Shown here piece by piece: positions 1 through 11,640 of a stretch of DNA of 64,000 nt; the stretch's first letter is position 1, and each line of letters begins with the position of its first letter. The translations under genes and the position numbers were made by a program. The notes beneath the pieces are model-generated. The model had not been told where the DNA came from. It did not search any database and saw only the letters and a list, made by a program, of their open reading frames with translations. Source of the stretch: Thereva unica (Eukaryota; Arthropoda; Insecta; Diptera; Therevidae); assembly GCA_949987705.1 (NCBI GenBank), contig OX465281.1:256776542-256840541 (forward strand). Reading direction: 5' to 3'.

Positions 1-1060
1 ACCTAAAGAGTAATTTGGCATCGTTAACTCATTTTTTTCAAAAAGTGCAGTTAGCGAGTTTTGCAACTGCACGCCTCAATTTAAAGATCGTTCTTCCTAA
101 TGCGTGTCTAAAACGTCATTTGGGGGCGGATTGGATTGGATTGGCCCAAATTGAGGAAAACCATGCAGAAAATCGTAAAGTGGGCAGAATGAACATTGCA
201 CCCGAACGTATAACTCATGCAAATAGAAGACTGCGTTTTTGCATTACGACACAGGTAACAGTTGTAGATACCCTCATTGAGAGTTTGTGACTATTCTTGT
301 GACTATCAGCTGTTTTGGTATTCTAAGCGCCCAGTCACAAGAAAAATCTTAAATGATTCACCTCTAATGGTGAATTTGTGTTCGTGTAATGAGATAAAGC
401 AAAGTCTGTCCGACAGACAAAGTAGCCAACGTACGTCAGAAAATGTGGATCCCGTACGGCAGAGCGTATGGCAACGTCCGAGCACTTCTCATCGAATCTG
501 GCTGTCCTGTTTTTCGAGTCTGTGAGACGTTGTGAAAAGTATGCTAGAAATATGTTCTTTATATAGATACTCTTGTGACTTATTGATTATACAGTCACAG
601 TTTTGATAGCCATTGCATATTTTTGGATTGTCATTCTAAAATAGAGCTCGCACCATAAAAGAAGGGAATCTCAAAATCACTGATTCCAGGCGAAGTGAGA
701 GTCTCAAGTCCTCACAAGTATAGCCGGCGGCTAATGTTGCGGCTACCAAGCACGTCGCATCGTTGGATGTGGTCCTCTATGCGCAGCACCCACAAAGGAC
801 GCTTAAGCTGGAGACTGATACATGCGTACGTTGGTGCGTGCGGTGATTGATATAATAGTACGCAAACTGACATATAGTTACGTAAACGGAACGCGCGTAA
901 GCAAAAGTAGGTCTACTTACAACTTTTGCCGCATTCACCATAGTCTCAAATACCCAAACTCAAGCACGTAAAATACTAGACGAAACCCAAACACGCAAGT
1001 CTTCCAACGAATAGTCGCGGCATAAACCGCACGCCCTGCACGCACGCACGTATCTTTTTC
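1..1060. other. Unassigned intergenic stretch
   Basis: I see no exon-like open frame, repeat copy or RNA gene in this stretch. The short open frames have no recognisable domain and no supporting splice sites. It lies on the 3' side of the minus-strand eve gene, about 13 kb away. Confidence 0.5.
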
Positions 1061-1079
1061 CATCTGTTACGGTTCTCCA

Positions 1080-1260
1080 TTTTCTACCGTCAGTCATCTC
1101 GCCGAAAGCTGCTGGCCACACTTGCAGTGCGTAAAGCTAGACTGAGCTAACTACCCTCGCCATCAGGAAGCGACAGATTAAGCCTCTGATCGATCATCAC
1201 TCCCTGGAACCTTAACGCGAGCTATTTCCATATCTTGATTCTTACGGATACTTGTTTTCC
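1080..1260 (-). mobile_element. Possible R1-type LINE remnant
   Basis: The minus strand carries a short degenerate stretch with GVMIDQRL, which resembles the thumb-region motif LGVMIDxRL of R1/I-type LINE reverse transcriptases. Stops interrupt it on both sides. It is too short for firm classification. Confidence 0.3.
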
Positions 1261-1341
1261 TAGAGTGCTGACCAGCACGGTTACAGTTTTGTGTTCAGCA
1301 AACGGCAAACCAGCGGTTTCAGGGCGGGCTTTAGTATATCA

Positions 1342-1620
1342 GGGGGCCTCGGTAGCCTAGGGAGTAAGGAATTTGGCTACCATCTCAGAGGTCCTAGGTT
1401 CGAATCCTGGCAGCCCCTCGATCCTTCGCATTTTCCACTTTCGACCTGCATAACTTTTCTTCTTTCTTCGTCCCTCTTTATATTCCTGATTTCTCTTGTC
1501 ATAGCCTTCCCTAGCCCTCCGCACCAAAACGTATGTTATCGGTTGGTTGATGAGACTCAACTCGGTTAAGGAAGCTTAACACTCCAGCGATGCCCCTATG
1601 TCAGGTCGCGATAGTAGATA
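1342..1620 (+). repeat. tRNA-like head of a SINE (or tRNA pseudogene)
   Basis: A perfect RNA polymerase III B box (GGTTCGAATCC) lies at 1397-1407. An A-box-like TAGCCTAGGGAG lies 44 bp upstream at 1353, and a T-arm can be folded (CTAGG/CCTGG). The acceptor and anticodon arms do not fold cleanly: the 5' GGGGGCC pairs only partly with the 3' CAGCCCC at 1411-1417. It is therefore not a functional tRNA. An unrelated body follows, as expected for a tRNA-derived SINE. I saw no second copy in the window, so the 3' boundary is a guess. Confidence 0.5.
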
Positions 1621-2740
1621 ATGGTTGGGAGTAGGTGGAATAAAGTATCGCTTCTTGGTTGTGGCAGTTCCTTCCTTCTCTTCTCTCTCTTCACTATCTT
1701 CCGACTAGAGCTGCTGTTCGACATTGCACTCTATATGAAAAAAAAGATCGTTGACAGTATAAAGGGCCTTTCCGGAGCCTCTAGTCTTTTACATAAAAAA
1801 AACGATCTCATCGAGGCGTACATCATTATACATTGTGATCCACAGCCACAGGAGAAGTTCCAGGTCAACAAATGTTTTTCTGCCCTCTTCCGATTCACCT
1901 TCTTTCCTTTTTCGGAAAAGTTTTAACCAAATAGCAGTTTCGGAGCAGGGGATGTGCTTTCTGAGGACTACCCATCGGCAGGGCCCAACACGATTCGCTG
2001 GCCCTGCCCACAAACGAGTAAAGTCAGTCTGTTTGTTTAAAAACGCAAATAACCGACTCATTTATATTTTCAATCATAGTTCAGCCTCACCACAGACTTG
2101 TGACTGAATTGTGACTTGTGACTTTTAGACTCCTTACACGGCTGACATCTGGGAATGCAAAATTAGACTCTAGCGAGTTGCGCTTTACGACTACGTGTAC
2201 ATTTATATCATGTCTAAATGAGATTGAAAGTGTCCATTCTGGGCAAATCAGGGCATTTTTTTAGTAGTAGGTCATCCCCTTCTCCTCTCCCACATACTCC
2301 TGGATCCGCTCCTGATCTACGATCTACAACAGCAAAACCTCGTCAAAGTTGAGACAATCAGGCTATTTAACGATGGATAACGGCTGAACAACGATAGACA
2401 GTGAGCAGGGAACAACTGCTAAGACCAAGCTGAGACAGCATGTCTTCAGGAATACCAAAAACCAAACTTAAATCCTTGAACCCTATTCTCGACATCAAGC
2501 ACATAATACACAGACACCCTATAACACTTCCAACTGATGTTATTTACTAGGCATCACCAATTCGAAAACTGATCATGTACGCCCATCTAAATCCTTCCTT
2601 CATAATGACGGGGACTAAGCTAGACTCTCTATGATAAAGCCCACTTGAGGCCGCAGACGGTCCCAATTCAAATGCTCTCTAGAAATGTCTTTACCAATTT
2701 ACTCACAACGACGATCTTCCACAGCTTACCCTCAAAGACG
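1621..2740. other. Unassigned intergenic stretch
   Basis: Nothing recognisable. Open frames on both strands near 1620-2100 are mirror shadows without domain content. Confidence 0.45.
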
Positions 2741-2742
2741 GG

Positions 2743-2964
2743 CCAAAAAGGCACTCCATACCTCCCGCTTCGACTCATTTTGGTGGACTCTGGGAACCTG
2801 GAGTAAAGTCCTTCAAAAAACACCTAAGGCGAGTGGTCGGCAGTCAAACTCTTATTCCGGTGTATATGTTTCCCCTACTCGCGCAGATTGGGATCAGTCT
2901 AAATATAAAGGCACCAGACGCAATCAGGATGATCCCAGGACACTTCCTAATCGGCGAAATCTAA
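2743..2964 (+). mobile_element. BEL/Pao LTR retrotransposon integrase remnant
   Basis: The frame starting at 2743 reads PPASTHFGGLWEPGVKSFKK, then HLRRVVG, and near the end PGHFLIGE. This is the signature of the integrase C-terminal part of BEL/Pao polyproteins (usual form HFGGLWE.gvKs.K.HLrRvvG ... lTPGHFLIGepL). The stretch between them is eroded and the frame stops at 2962-2964. No LTRs or other pol domains were seen, so this is a short orphan fragment. Confidence 0.7.
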
Positions 2965-3099
2965 TCAACTGCACTGCCATAACAGGTTGGCTCGGTACGT
3001 ACGAGGGAATACGAAAATTTGTGAATTCACTAGTACAAGGAGCACCGTCGGTAGTGATCCTACTTTCATGTCGTAGGAAAGGACTTCATAAAGGTTAAC

Positions 3100-5530
3100 T
3101 TATTCTGGTTTTTCTTCTGCAGGCTAGCTAATGACGAACATCGGATTAAATCCTTAAGGTCGCGATCCGATCGCGTATCGTATGTTAGAGGTTTTAGCAC
3201 ACAGAAACCGTCCTAAAAGATCCTTGTGGATATGTGGTATGTGGTAGCGTTCTTTCTTGCTAATTCCGTCAAAACTCAAACCCAATCGATCGAGGATCGC
3301 CTTTTACTCAGTGCCCAACCCTCCGCATTAGGCGATCATCGGTTATCCCACAAACCTCACATTTTCACGGAATTGGCTTAGATAAAATGTTTTTTTCATA
3401 CTCGTCGTTTTGTTGTTGTTGTTCTGCAGCCGAACTGCCAATGATGACTTCTACAATCGTTTAGTACTTTATGGAGGTGTTAAAATTGTAAAAATAATTT
3501 CCAAGTAAAAATTTCCGAAATAATAAAGGAGCATTAAGGGTTCTCCTTGCCCAGCAATGTGCTCACGGATTTCCAGCTCCGGCCAGCACTTTGTCGGCGC
3601 GGCTTCTTTTGCGGAGGTCCAATAAAAGCCGTCCGAGGGGCGATGGGCATTTCGCTTCGGGCCGCAATAAATTCATAAAAATCTTAAATATCCGACTTTA
3701 AAAATGTTAAAACATAATTATGGATAAAATTAGGCAAGGTCATGCTGCGACTTTTATGTAAGTGCAGGTCGAGGTGTGTGCGTATGTTTCGATACATTCG
3801 TTTCACGCTGGTGGTCTTCGTCGAATTTGTGTGAAATTGAATTACAAATTGAAAAATAGTTGAGATTTTTCCAAAATGAATTCATGAATTCATCGATTTA
3901 AATGTGAGATTTCAGTGAAGTAGAGCACGATGAAATCCACGCGAGTAAAGTTCGAGGCTGGTACTGTGTAGTGATGTGGAAAATTTTGAGTGGTTTTCTT
4001 TTGTGGGTGCAGTCACTGCACTGCAGTGGCACGAGTTGTAGTAGCCAAATTAGAAATAAAAATCAGAACAATTCTTTACGGCCTTAGTAAGTGCAATCCG
4101 AAACACTGCCAAGCCTCCCCGTCGAACCATGCCAAATTCTGTCTCACTCGCTACCGGTAAGAAGTCGCCTTGTCGTTTTGATCCTTCAACCCAAAATACG
4201 CCGAGGTTGTGAACTTCCTCGAATTTTGGCGGAATGAACGTTTTTGGTGGTTGTTAATAAATCACATCCTGAGGTTTGATGCAACTCAATCAGCTGTCAC
4301 CACTCTACACAGAAACAAAAAAGGGAAACCAGGAGAGAACCCATTGTGTCCGGGGACAATGACGAAGTACTAAGGGACAAGGACGTCCAGTCCCTGCTAA
4401 TGCGACCTTCACAGTTCTCTGCTAGGAACGTTCATTGTTTCGTGATTGTTTTCACAATTGCACATTCGAAAGGAACCCAACGAGGTGTTTACAGTCACAT
4501 CGCACACGGGAGCTGCTGGGCGAAGCTGAAAGGACCAAAGTTGTACGGGATTGTGATTTGTGGTGCGTCGGTTTTGTTCGAAGGACTTTTCGGTCTTGTA
4601 AAAAGTGTGTTCTTGGTATCATCGCTTCAGAGATCCAATCTCCTCCATTTCACTTCGCATTAAAAGCAATTTCGCCTGCGATAAATTTCACGAATGCACG
4701 TTAACATTCGCCACGCAGATCCGAATCGCCGCTTGACATATGCGCCGACGAGCAAAAAACAATTCAATTCGCATGCAGCAAACAAGTCAAGCCTTTCGCT
4801 ACACACCAGCGCAGCGAGCGAGAGTTAATTAGATTTTACAATTCCATGGCGCGATCATTCAATCATTAAAGTGAAAAGCGGGGAAAAAGAGTTTATTTTT
4901 GTCGTTTAATTGGAACAGTGAAAACAGATCTATATACAGAATGCGTTTTATGATCCAGGCCGATGTATGCAGTTGTATGGTAGTGGTAGCACAAACTTTG
5001 TGTGATATGTGGCGTCCCCAAATTTTCTGTACACCAAATGATTCGTTTCGAGGACGAGAAAGTTCGGTTATTAACGAAGCTAGTCCAGTCGAAATGTGCT
5101 TCATCACTCATGATTTTTTATTCAAAAAACGTTGATCATCAATACCGAGCTGAAAAACCTGTTGTTGCGGCATTAGATGCTCCATAATAAATTGTTATCG
5201 ACTGCTATCCACAACTGTCAAATGTGAATTGACAAATGACAGGCTGAATGACTCGACGAGATACTGTCCTGGATCGGACGTCGTCGCAATAACTTCAAGA
5301 CGTTCGTAGGTAATCGAATCTCCGAAATTATGAATAATCTTGGTTCCGTCCCATGCCCACACGCCCTCGTTGGCTTGCATTCCCGTAAAATGTGGGCTAC
5401 ACCGTTTGAGCTTCCAGAATCAGACCCTTCCATGCTTGAAATGAAAGCGATGAAGGCAGACAAACAAACCCACAACAAAGAATTGGGCCAACTATTGGAT
5501 AGGTACTCGTCAATTGCTCGTCTCCTCGGA
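3100..5530. other. Intergenic stretch 3' of eve, unassigned
   Basis: No gene recognised. A GC-richer block at about 3540-3680 ends in AATAAATTCATAAAAATC, which carries CATAAAA words of the Hunchback/Caudal type. It could be regulatory, but only base composition and position support this. The open frames around 4346-5560 overlap each other on both strands and show no domain. Confidence 0.4.
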
Positions 5531-5893
5531 CGGGCGCCCACTAAAGTGGTTTGGCAGTGACGTGGCAGTGGCGTGGTGGTCTAATGGCAAGTGGAAAAAT
5601 TTGTTACCGTAAAATTAAATGAAGTGGTGCACATTGATGTGGAGTGGCGATGGTGTGGCATCTGGCGTGACATGACTTCATTGCCACTAGTCTACGAAAA
5701 GTTTAATTTTTGCGTGGTAAGTGGCTGTGTATGCCACAAGTGTATGTATCAATTACGTGATACGCTACTTGCCATTTCAATGCGCGCTTAATAATTTTAA
5801 TACTACTCCGCCATCATTCAACTGGGGCACCACTTTGTTTCCGCATAGCAATCCAAAAGCACGCCACTGCCACACCACTTTATTGGGCGCCCG
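5531..5893. mobile_element. MITE with GGGCGCCC terminal inverted repeats
   Basis: The two ends form an imperfect inverted repeat of about 35 bp that begins with GGGCGCCC (532-539 and 885-892 of the 5-kb block). It continues as AMTAAAGTGG, then TTGGCAGTG-like sequence, with about three mismatches. The interior has no transposase frame and contains further short inverted words (AAGTGGC/GCCACTT). This is the structure of a non-autonomous DNA element. I could not define a target-site duplication, so the superfamily stays open. Confidence 0.65.
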
Positions 5894-6164
5894 GCCTAAG
5901 AGTTACTGCTCTATGCACAAGGCTTGCGAAAAAATGAACAAGCAGTGGACATACAACTGCCAAAACGTTAGCACTCATTCAACAAACATTTCATTACGCT
6001 GAAATTCGGCGTGTGTCTTCTTGTAGTTCTAAATTCTAAGGGCCTTTTCGCGGGTCAGTGTTACTTGGCTCGTACTCTGCAGCATTCGACGAGACGCGCG
6101 TTTAGCTAGCCGGTGGAGGCTAAACAATCGACAACAAATTTTTGTGTAGGATTTACCCACATCT

Positions 6165-6625
6165 TAAGGCCCCACTTTACACACAAGTCGCCAGCAGGCC
6201 GTGGCCTGAAAGTTTTCGCCTTGAGGTCAAGTATCACTATACTGGCCCACTGTATGGGGCCTGCAGTTCAAGAAAGCTGGCAAAACTCGCATTTATCGCC
6301 AGTTCGGGCCTGAAGATTTGAACTTCATTTCACTCTCAAGCCGACGGCAAGAATTCACACCTTTTCCACTCGGAACGGACAGCATTTCCGCTTTTGCGGT
6401 TGTTCGCGGCGTGAGGCTGGAGCCGCCTTGAAGCTTTCGTTGAGGCCATGAACATGTTGGACTTGAAGTGCTATGCTAAGCAGTCGTTTTCGCCTGTTTG
6501 TCTGTAAGGAATCAGGACTGCACCTGCATGCCGCGGCCTGTTAGGCGGATACTTGAAGTATCATCCCTTAGTTAGACTGAGTCAAACTTAGTCGTGCCGG
6601 CCGGCCTGCAAGTGAATGGGGGTCT
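6165..6625 (+). mobile_element. GC-rich non-autonomous element, family M2, copy A
   Basis: This block is collinear with the reverse complement of 22234-22565. Shared landmarks are GCATTTATCGYCAGTYCG followed by GCCTGAAGATYTGAACT, a GCCTTGAGG word upstream, and CGGCCTGTYAGGCGG downstream. It ends in GGCCGGCCTGC, close to the ends of the other copy. No coding potential is seen. Borders are approximate. Confidence 0.6.
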
Positions 6626-6768
6626 TTATTGGAGAAACATGTTTTACTTAATTTAACCCAATTTTCTCGCAATTTTACACTGTTTTTGTTTAAAAAGAAA
6701 TAATTACGTGATATTTGCCGAGACCCCCCTTTTCCACCATGTGAGATTTGGTGAGATTCGGCTCGAAC

Positions 6769-6781
6769 CCCCCCCCCCCCC
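6769..6781. repeat. Poly-C tract
   Basis: A run of about 13 cytosines sits between two copies of an ACGTRAT-type word (ATTACGTGA near 6700 and CACGTAATTAATGG near 6790). This may be the remains of a short inverted element. Confidence 0.6.
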
Positions 6782-6799
6782 TAAACGTCTCACGTAATT

Positions 6800-8049
6800 A
6801 ATGGACGACTCTTAAAAGAAGAGAAGCGATAGCGCATGTGGAATTGTGATTGAGAATATAAATGAGCCGGTCATTTGCGTTTTTATAGAAACACTCGCTT
6901 GTCGGGGCTTGAGATTCTCAATGCACAGCCATTTTGAGATTTCCTTATTTTATGGCGTGGGCTTCAAATGCTGATGTTCGAGAACGGATCCACCAGCGTC
7001 CAAATTTGTCAGACAAAATTTTAGGCTTAAGTTCGTGAGTCTATAGTGACTTTTCGACATCACAGACTTTTCAGCAATTTTGTTCTTAGTTGCCACAGTA
7101 AGGGACGGCAAAAATTACGATTCGCCCCGGGTGGCAGAAATCCACGCTACGCCACTGGGTTCAAAGAATGATTCAATGAACTCATGCAATAGCTCGTGTG
7201 TCAAAATCAAAAGAACCATTCCATTTCCACAGGCTAATTCAACAGTGGGTTAGCTTAGACTAATGGTTGTCCAAAATCACCTACATGAGGCAGTACATTT
7301 GTCTCTTACACGATTGTATATTGTACTTTCTTTAATCTGCTTGTGTATGTCACTGTGGCTTTACAATTCAAGCTCGCTTCATTTGAAGTATGACATTGTT
7401 CTGGCTCAAAAGAAAAAGGAGACGATTTCCAAACTAGTAGCTTGTTCTTCTACAGTAGGCAGTGTTGCCATATATATGTGTATAGGTACGAATTTTTCAT
7501 ATTGGTACAGATGTTCAAAGTTTAAGTGAGGAAACTCTTGTTGAGTTTATTTGTCAATTGGTTACTGCTGAAAATACACCAATTTCTATTGAGATTTTCA
7601 GACACTAAGTTTAATATAGTTGATTGCATTGAAGACTCAAAAAGAAGAGGGCTCTTTTACGTTTAGTTAATTGGGGTTGTGAAACTTCACTATATCACAT
7701 TTTTGCATTCATTAATAATCATTAAAGGATTTCCCTTAATCTTCTTGCAGTGAGTCTTCCCTAAGCTGTATTATTGTTATAAATAGCGGTAGTAGCTTCA
7801 TATAAATAAATAATTGAACAAACGACAAACGTTTTTTCGGAAATTTAATAGTTCACAAAAAATGCACAGATGTTGCGTTGATGACTTGGAAACGTTCAAT
7901 TTATCATTTTTAACCTCCTCGACTGTTATAATATGTTTACTCCCGTCCTCCACCCCGGCGGAATCTTCAATTATCACTGAAACATATAAAAACTGAAAAT
8001 AATAAATTAAATTCCCCTTCCACCCTTTCAGAACTACCCTAAATCCCTT
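6800..8049. other. Unassigned intergenic stretch
   Basis: No gene, repeat copy or RNA was recognised. The AT content is high and the open frames are short. Confidence 0.4.
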
Positions 8050-8410
8050 TCGAGTAATTAAAACAAATTAATCCCAGCTATCAATAACCAGGCTTCAACC
8101 CGCTGCACCTCCGCACCACTACCAACCGCCCAGAAACAAAAACAAGAAACACGAAAAAAGAGCGAAAACGCTCGTGTTCCTTCCACCCCCTCAGCAAGGG
8201 GTGTGCAAAATGATAAAAAGAGCACGGGGTGAGAGTGTGAAGCACGGAGCAGCAGCACCCAGGGGGATTCCAGATTAAATAATAAAACGCTCCGCTAATC
8301 CCCACTTTGCACATCCTTCGAGAGGCTGCAAGGTGATTCGAACGTCGTTATGGCTTCATCAGGAAACTCACTCCGTCACCGATGCCGGAGGATAATCCCG
8401 GATTATGAGC
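8050..8410. promoter_or_regulatory. Candidate eve 3' enhancer with K50 homeodomain sites
   Basis: Non-repetitive sequence with three TAATCCC clusters: 8069-8075, 8296-8303, and the perfect inverted pair TAATCCCGGATTA at 8393-8405. TAATCC is the recognition core of K50 homeodomains (Bicoid, Orthodenticle, Goosecoid). The block lies about 5.3 kb beyond the eve stop codon. In Drosophila several eve stripe enhancers are 3' of the gene. Function is inferred from site content and position only. Confidence 0.35.
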
Positions 8411-8779
8411 GACTGACTGTGATTACGTTTCCTGCGCCGCTCCGGTGAAAGAGCGCCCCTTGCCGGGCGAAAATTACCGTTAAGTATTTCGCAAAAGGAG
8501 TTTTCCGTCGTCCTTTTTGTTCGTTTTTTGCTCCGAAGCACCTACTTTGATGTCCTTGATATCTCGAAGGCGATTTCCCATTGCCTAAGAACAATCAGCC
8601 ACGCGCACGCATTCCCAGTGCGCATGCGGCACTTGTTTAACTGCGACAACATTATCCTATCTCGATGTGGACATTAACCTTGTTCACAAATCAGCTACAA
8701 AGTATCACCAACAGATCCTTTCAAGCAGGACAATTTCGCAACCTACTGGAGATCGACGCTTAATCGTTAGGTGGTCCCT

Positions 8780-9575
8780 TCGCATCGTCCTTCGGCTTGT
8801 CCTGTTGATATCGCTCCTTTTGAAACGCGTAGACAACATGCAGGGAGAAATTTACGAAATGTTTTGCCCCGAGATGCACACGTATTTTTATCCTTTTTTC
8901 TGCTCCTTTTCTTGAGACGAGATAATGTGCTTAGCGAAGAAAACGAAGGTCGTAAATGTATTAATGTCCTTTCAGGACGTTCCTTTGTCGGGAAATTGCT
9001 GCCACACGACTTGTTTGTTTGTTTGTTTGTTTTCCGTTAATGTCACGCCAGGACATTCAGAGTTTTCAGTTAATGTCCTCGTTATAGATCGCAAATGTCC
9101 TTCGGCGATTGCTTGAGTTGTCAGGACGAGGGAATTTTATGTTTTCCTTTTCATTCAAATTTGTCCTTAATGGAGTGGAACTTGTGAAAATCATAGTTAG
9201 GGTTTTTGTTTGTTTGTTTGTTACGAACATCCTTTACTGGTCTAATGACCGTTTCTTGCTCAGGACTCACGTTGTTTTGTGCTTTCTGTAAATCAATATC
9301 GAGAGTTGTTTATTTCGTTAAAATGTTCTTACTATGTCGGCATTATAGCAGGAACCATTTTCTAGAACTTGGTTCCCATCCTTATGGAAACGTTAAACAC
9401 TTGTCATTAACTGTAATAATGCAGCAAAGAATTGTAGTTTATTAAACAATTAAGTTTTCCCTCGTCTGTTTTTGTTTAAGACAGAAATTTTTTTTGTAGC
9501 CATTGACTTCGACTCGATTCTTTCAACCTCAATAGAGAATGAGTTCAGTGTCCTTTTTGACTGAGTTGAGGACAG
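8780..9575. promoter_or_regulatory. Island dense in AGGAC/GTCCT words (candidate CRM)
   Basis: I count 12 AGGAC or GTCCT pentamers in about 790 bp, against roughly 1.5 expected by chance. Several sit in a repeated context TTAATGTCC or AATGTCCTT. AGGAC/AGGAT is the core bound by the zinc-finger repressor Tramtrack in Drosophila, a known regulator of eve and ftz. The island contains two (TTTG)n runs but no transposon signature. Confidence 0.3.
9011..9032 (+). repeat. (TTTG)n microsatellite
   Basis: About five tandem TTTG units. A second run lies at about 9206-9222. Confidence 0.8.
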
Positions 9576-9832
9576 CTCCGCGATCGTACAGGATCACGAC
9601 CAAGAAAAATGCGAATGGATGGCGTTCTACGAGACATACGAAAGCTACTTATAGCCAGCTGGAGAGAGCAAGCAAAAGTTGGAGACGACTGGAAGGCGAG
9701 ATTTCAGATTTGGAAGAAGGTTATATAAAATAAAGTGCTTTGTTTTCTTTGTATCGAAACCATACATCATTTATTTGATGGTTGGTTAGCATTGGTCCCA
9801 CAATCAAGGTAGAGAAACACGAGACCGAAGTG

Positions 9833-10026
9833 GTAAAATGATATACCTACCTTGGGTCAATACTGAGATCCAACCTTCACTGAAGTAATGGCGTAGATCA
9901 CGACGCTTAGAGCTAGCTGGTCAAACTGAATGACATCGGCACAGAGTTGGGACCGGTGGAGAAAACATTTGCGAGAGGCCAGGACCGGATCCCGATAGGA
10001 GGGCTGTCTAAGTAAGTAAGTAAGTA
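9833..10026 (+). mobile_element. LINE (RTE-like family B) 3' end with TAAG tail
   Basis: The stretch matches 55555-55740 and the reverse complement of 26740-26880 through landmarks such as GACATCGGC, GGGACCGGTGGAGA, and GGCCAGGACCGGATCCCG. It ends in a (TAAG)4 tandem at 10008-10026. Short tandem tails of this kind are typical of RTE-type LINEs. Only the extreme 3' end is present, so this is a 5'-truncated copy. Confidence 0.65.
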
Positions 10027-10029
10027 ATG

Positions 10030-10340
10030 GTTTTTTTTTTAGCTGGATAAACGAGATCCATTTTGGTTATATCTGTGTGTCAAGTCTTGCGATAGCCTTT
10101 TCAACTACTTTTACTAAACCGATTCTTATAAAACTTTGTAAAAAAAAGAAGATGGCGGTTTCAAGATGGCGGACGAATTTCGCAATTGTAATTCCTATCC
10201 ATTTTTTTGGTTTATATAAAAGTTTAAGCTTAGGTGTCACCCTTTATACTACCAGTCCGTCATGTCGTTCACGTCATGGTTCAATCTCTAGTAGTAAGCT
10301 CAACTCTAAAATCGAAAAAGGATATGATAGGCTAAGGGTG
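10030..10340. repeat. ATGGCGG-containing dispersed repeat; LINE tail word
   Basis: Contains two AAGATGGCGG-type words (about 10150 and 10164) also found near 21240, 33744 and 33877. At about 10240-10275 it carries the reverse complement of the tail word GAACGACATGACGGACTGGT, which otherwise ends the jockey-like LINE copies at 11270-11640 and 23327-24235. Confidence 0.5.
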
Positions 10341-10451
10341 TAGTCAGGAGGATGCATGAGGAGAAGGCAGTGAACCTTCCCTTTGAACTCTTGGATGTTG
10401 TATGAGTTAATTTTTTAAGCAGCCGGGGTTAGCAAAAGACAACCTCGTCGG

Positions 10452-10593
10452 TAGTGATGAGCAAATATGGTCTTGGCCTTGCAGTCTTGCTATGTTCACA
10501 AGACCCAACCCAAGACCGAGACTTAGCCATGCTCCGAAGACCAAGAGCAAAACTATATCTAACTAGTCTTGTTCTTGCATTTGCTCATCACTA
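10452..10593. mobile_element. hAT-type MITE, short copy (142 bp)
   Basis: Terminal inverted repeats TAGTGATGAGCAAAT / ATTTGCTCATCACTA are perfect over 15 bp. The flanks give an 8-bp target-site duplication, CTCGTCGG (10444-10451) and CACGTCGG (10594-10601), with one mismatch. Eight-base duplications and TAGTG-type ends are characteristic of hAT elements. The interior has CTTGG/CCAAG-type repeats and no coding frame. A longer relative lies at 55806-56216. Confidence 0.8.
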
Positions 10594-10819
10594 CACGTCG
10601 GAGGCCTCCTGAAACAAGAGAATCTCGCGCTAACCAACGGCTGTGACGCAGGTGCCAGACTAACAGGTGAACAAAGAGGTATACCTTCCGCTAGGTGAAG
10701 ACCCCACCTGAGCGAATCTATGGTGCACTATTATTAACCGGTTAAGCGAGCGGGTGACCTTATTAGGGCTACCTGTAAATCAGTGTTGGTGAGTTATTAA
10801 GAGCACAAATAACGAATCT

Positions 10820-11100
10820 ATGGTCAAAATTTGAAAATTCAAAATGGCGACCAATATGGCAGTACGACTTTGACAATTACGATTTGATTAACACTGAAAA
10901 TCGCCATTTGAGGGTGTTTAAGGTCGGAAATAATGAATTTGTTGTCAAAGTTAAAAAATTGATAATTGTGCTGGCAATACGTTATGCATAACAAATCACA
11001 TCGCCAGAATATTGTAAAAAGTAAAATACAGTAAGAAACCGTGCAATAAAGATGCAATGAAACAGTGAGAATGAGGAGTTTGTATAATAATACGAGTTAA
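10820..11100. repeat. ATGGCGG dispersed repeat copy
   Basis: Carries AAATTCAAAATGGCGACCAA at about 10835. It is shared with 21322-21343, 33851-33875 and (shorter) 41872-41888. It is AT-rich and non-coding. Borders are unknown. Confidence 0.45.
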
Positions 11101-11269
11101 AGATCAAACTAAAAACTAGAAAATAAAAATAGGTACAAAGTCGTGGACGTATTACGTTTACATGAGGGGCTTTAAGTTCTTTACTTGAAATTTGCTTAAA
11201 ATTTAAGTTGTGTTTACGATTCATTGTTTAAAAATTATTTAAAATATGCAACCGCCCTGAAACAAATAT

Positions 11270-11640
11270 GTCCCTTCGCCTTGGGACATCTCATCGTGAG
11301 ATTGTCCCGTCCTGCCTGCACGTCAATATTTTTCCCGCAACACAAGACTAGCCCGCTCGGCTCACCCCCATACCCAACAGCCCCCCGTTCGCGCCCAATA
11401 CGATCTTGAAGTTCGCTTATAAATAGAACAACTAGACTGTGGAATAATCTCCCACAATCAGTATTTCCGAACTCGTACAACTTCTTAGAGATCAAACGTA
11501 AGGTCCATCGACATGTTCTTCTACACCTTCCAGACCCCCTCTATCTTTTCCTAATCTAATCTATTCTACAAACCAAGCTTACTACTAAACCTGGCACTTG
11601 AACGACATGACGGACTGGTATGCCATTTATACTATAGTAT
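11270..11640 (+). mobile_element. Jockey-like LINE, 5'-truncated 3' end (family A)
   Basis: Nearly collinear with 23900-24235 (I estimate well over 80 percent identity by eye). The C-terminus reads LWNNLPQSVFPNSYN, then IKRKVHRHVLLHLPDP, the typical end of jockey/CR1-type reverse-transcriptase polyproteins. The copy closes with GAACGACATGACGGACTGGT near 11605. The upstream RT domain is absent and a frame break is present. Confidence 0.7.

Noticed and set aside
1342..1417. Possible functional tRNA gene
   Set aside because: The B box and T-arm are good, but the acceptor and anticodon arms do not pair and no anticodon loop is clear. A SINE head or pseudogene fits better.
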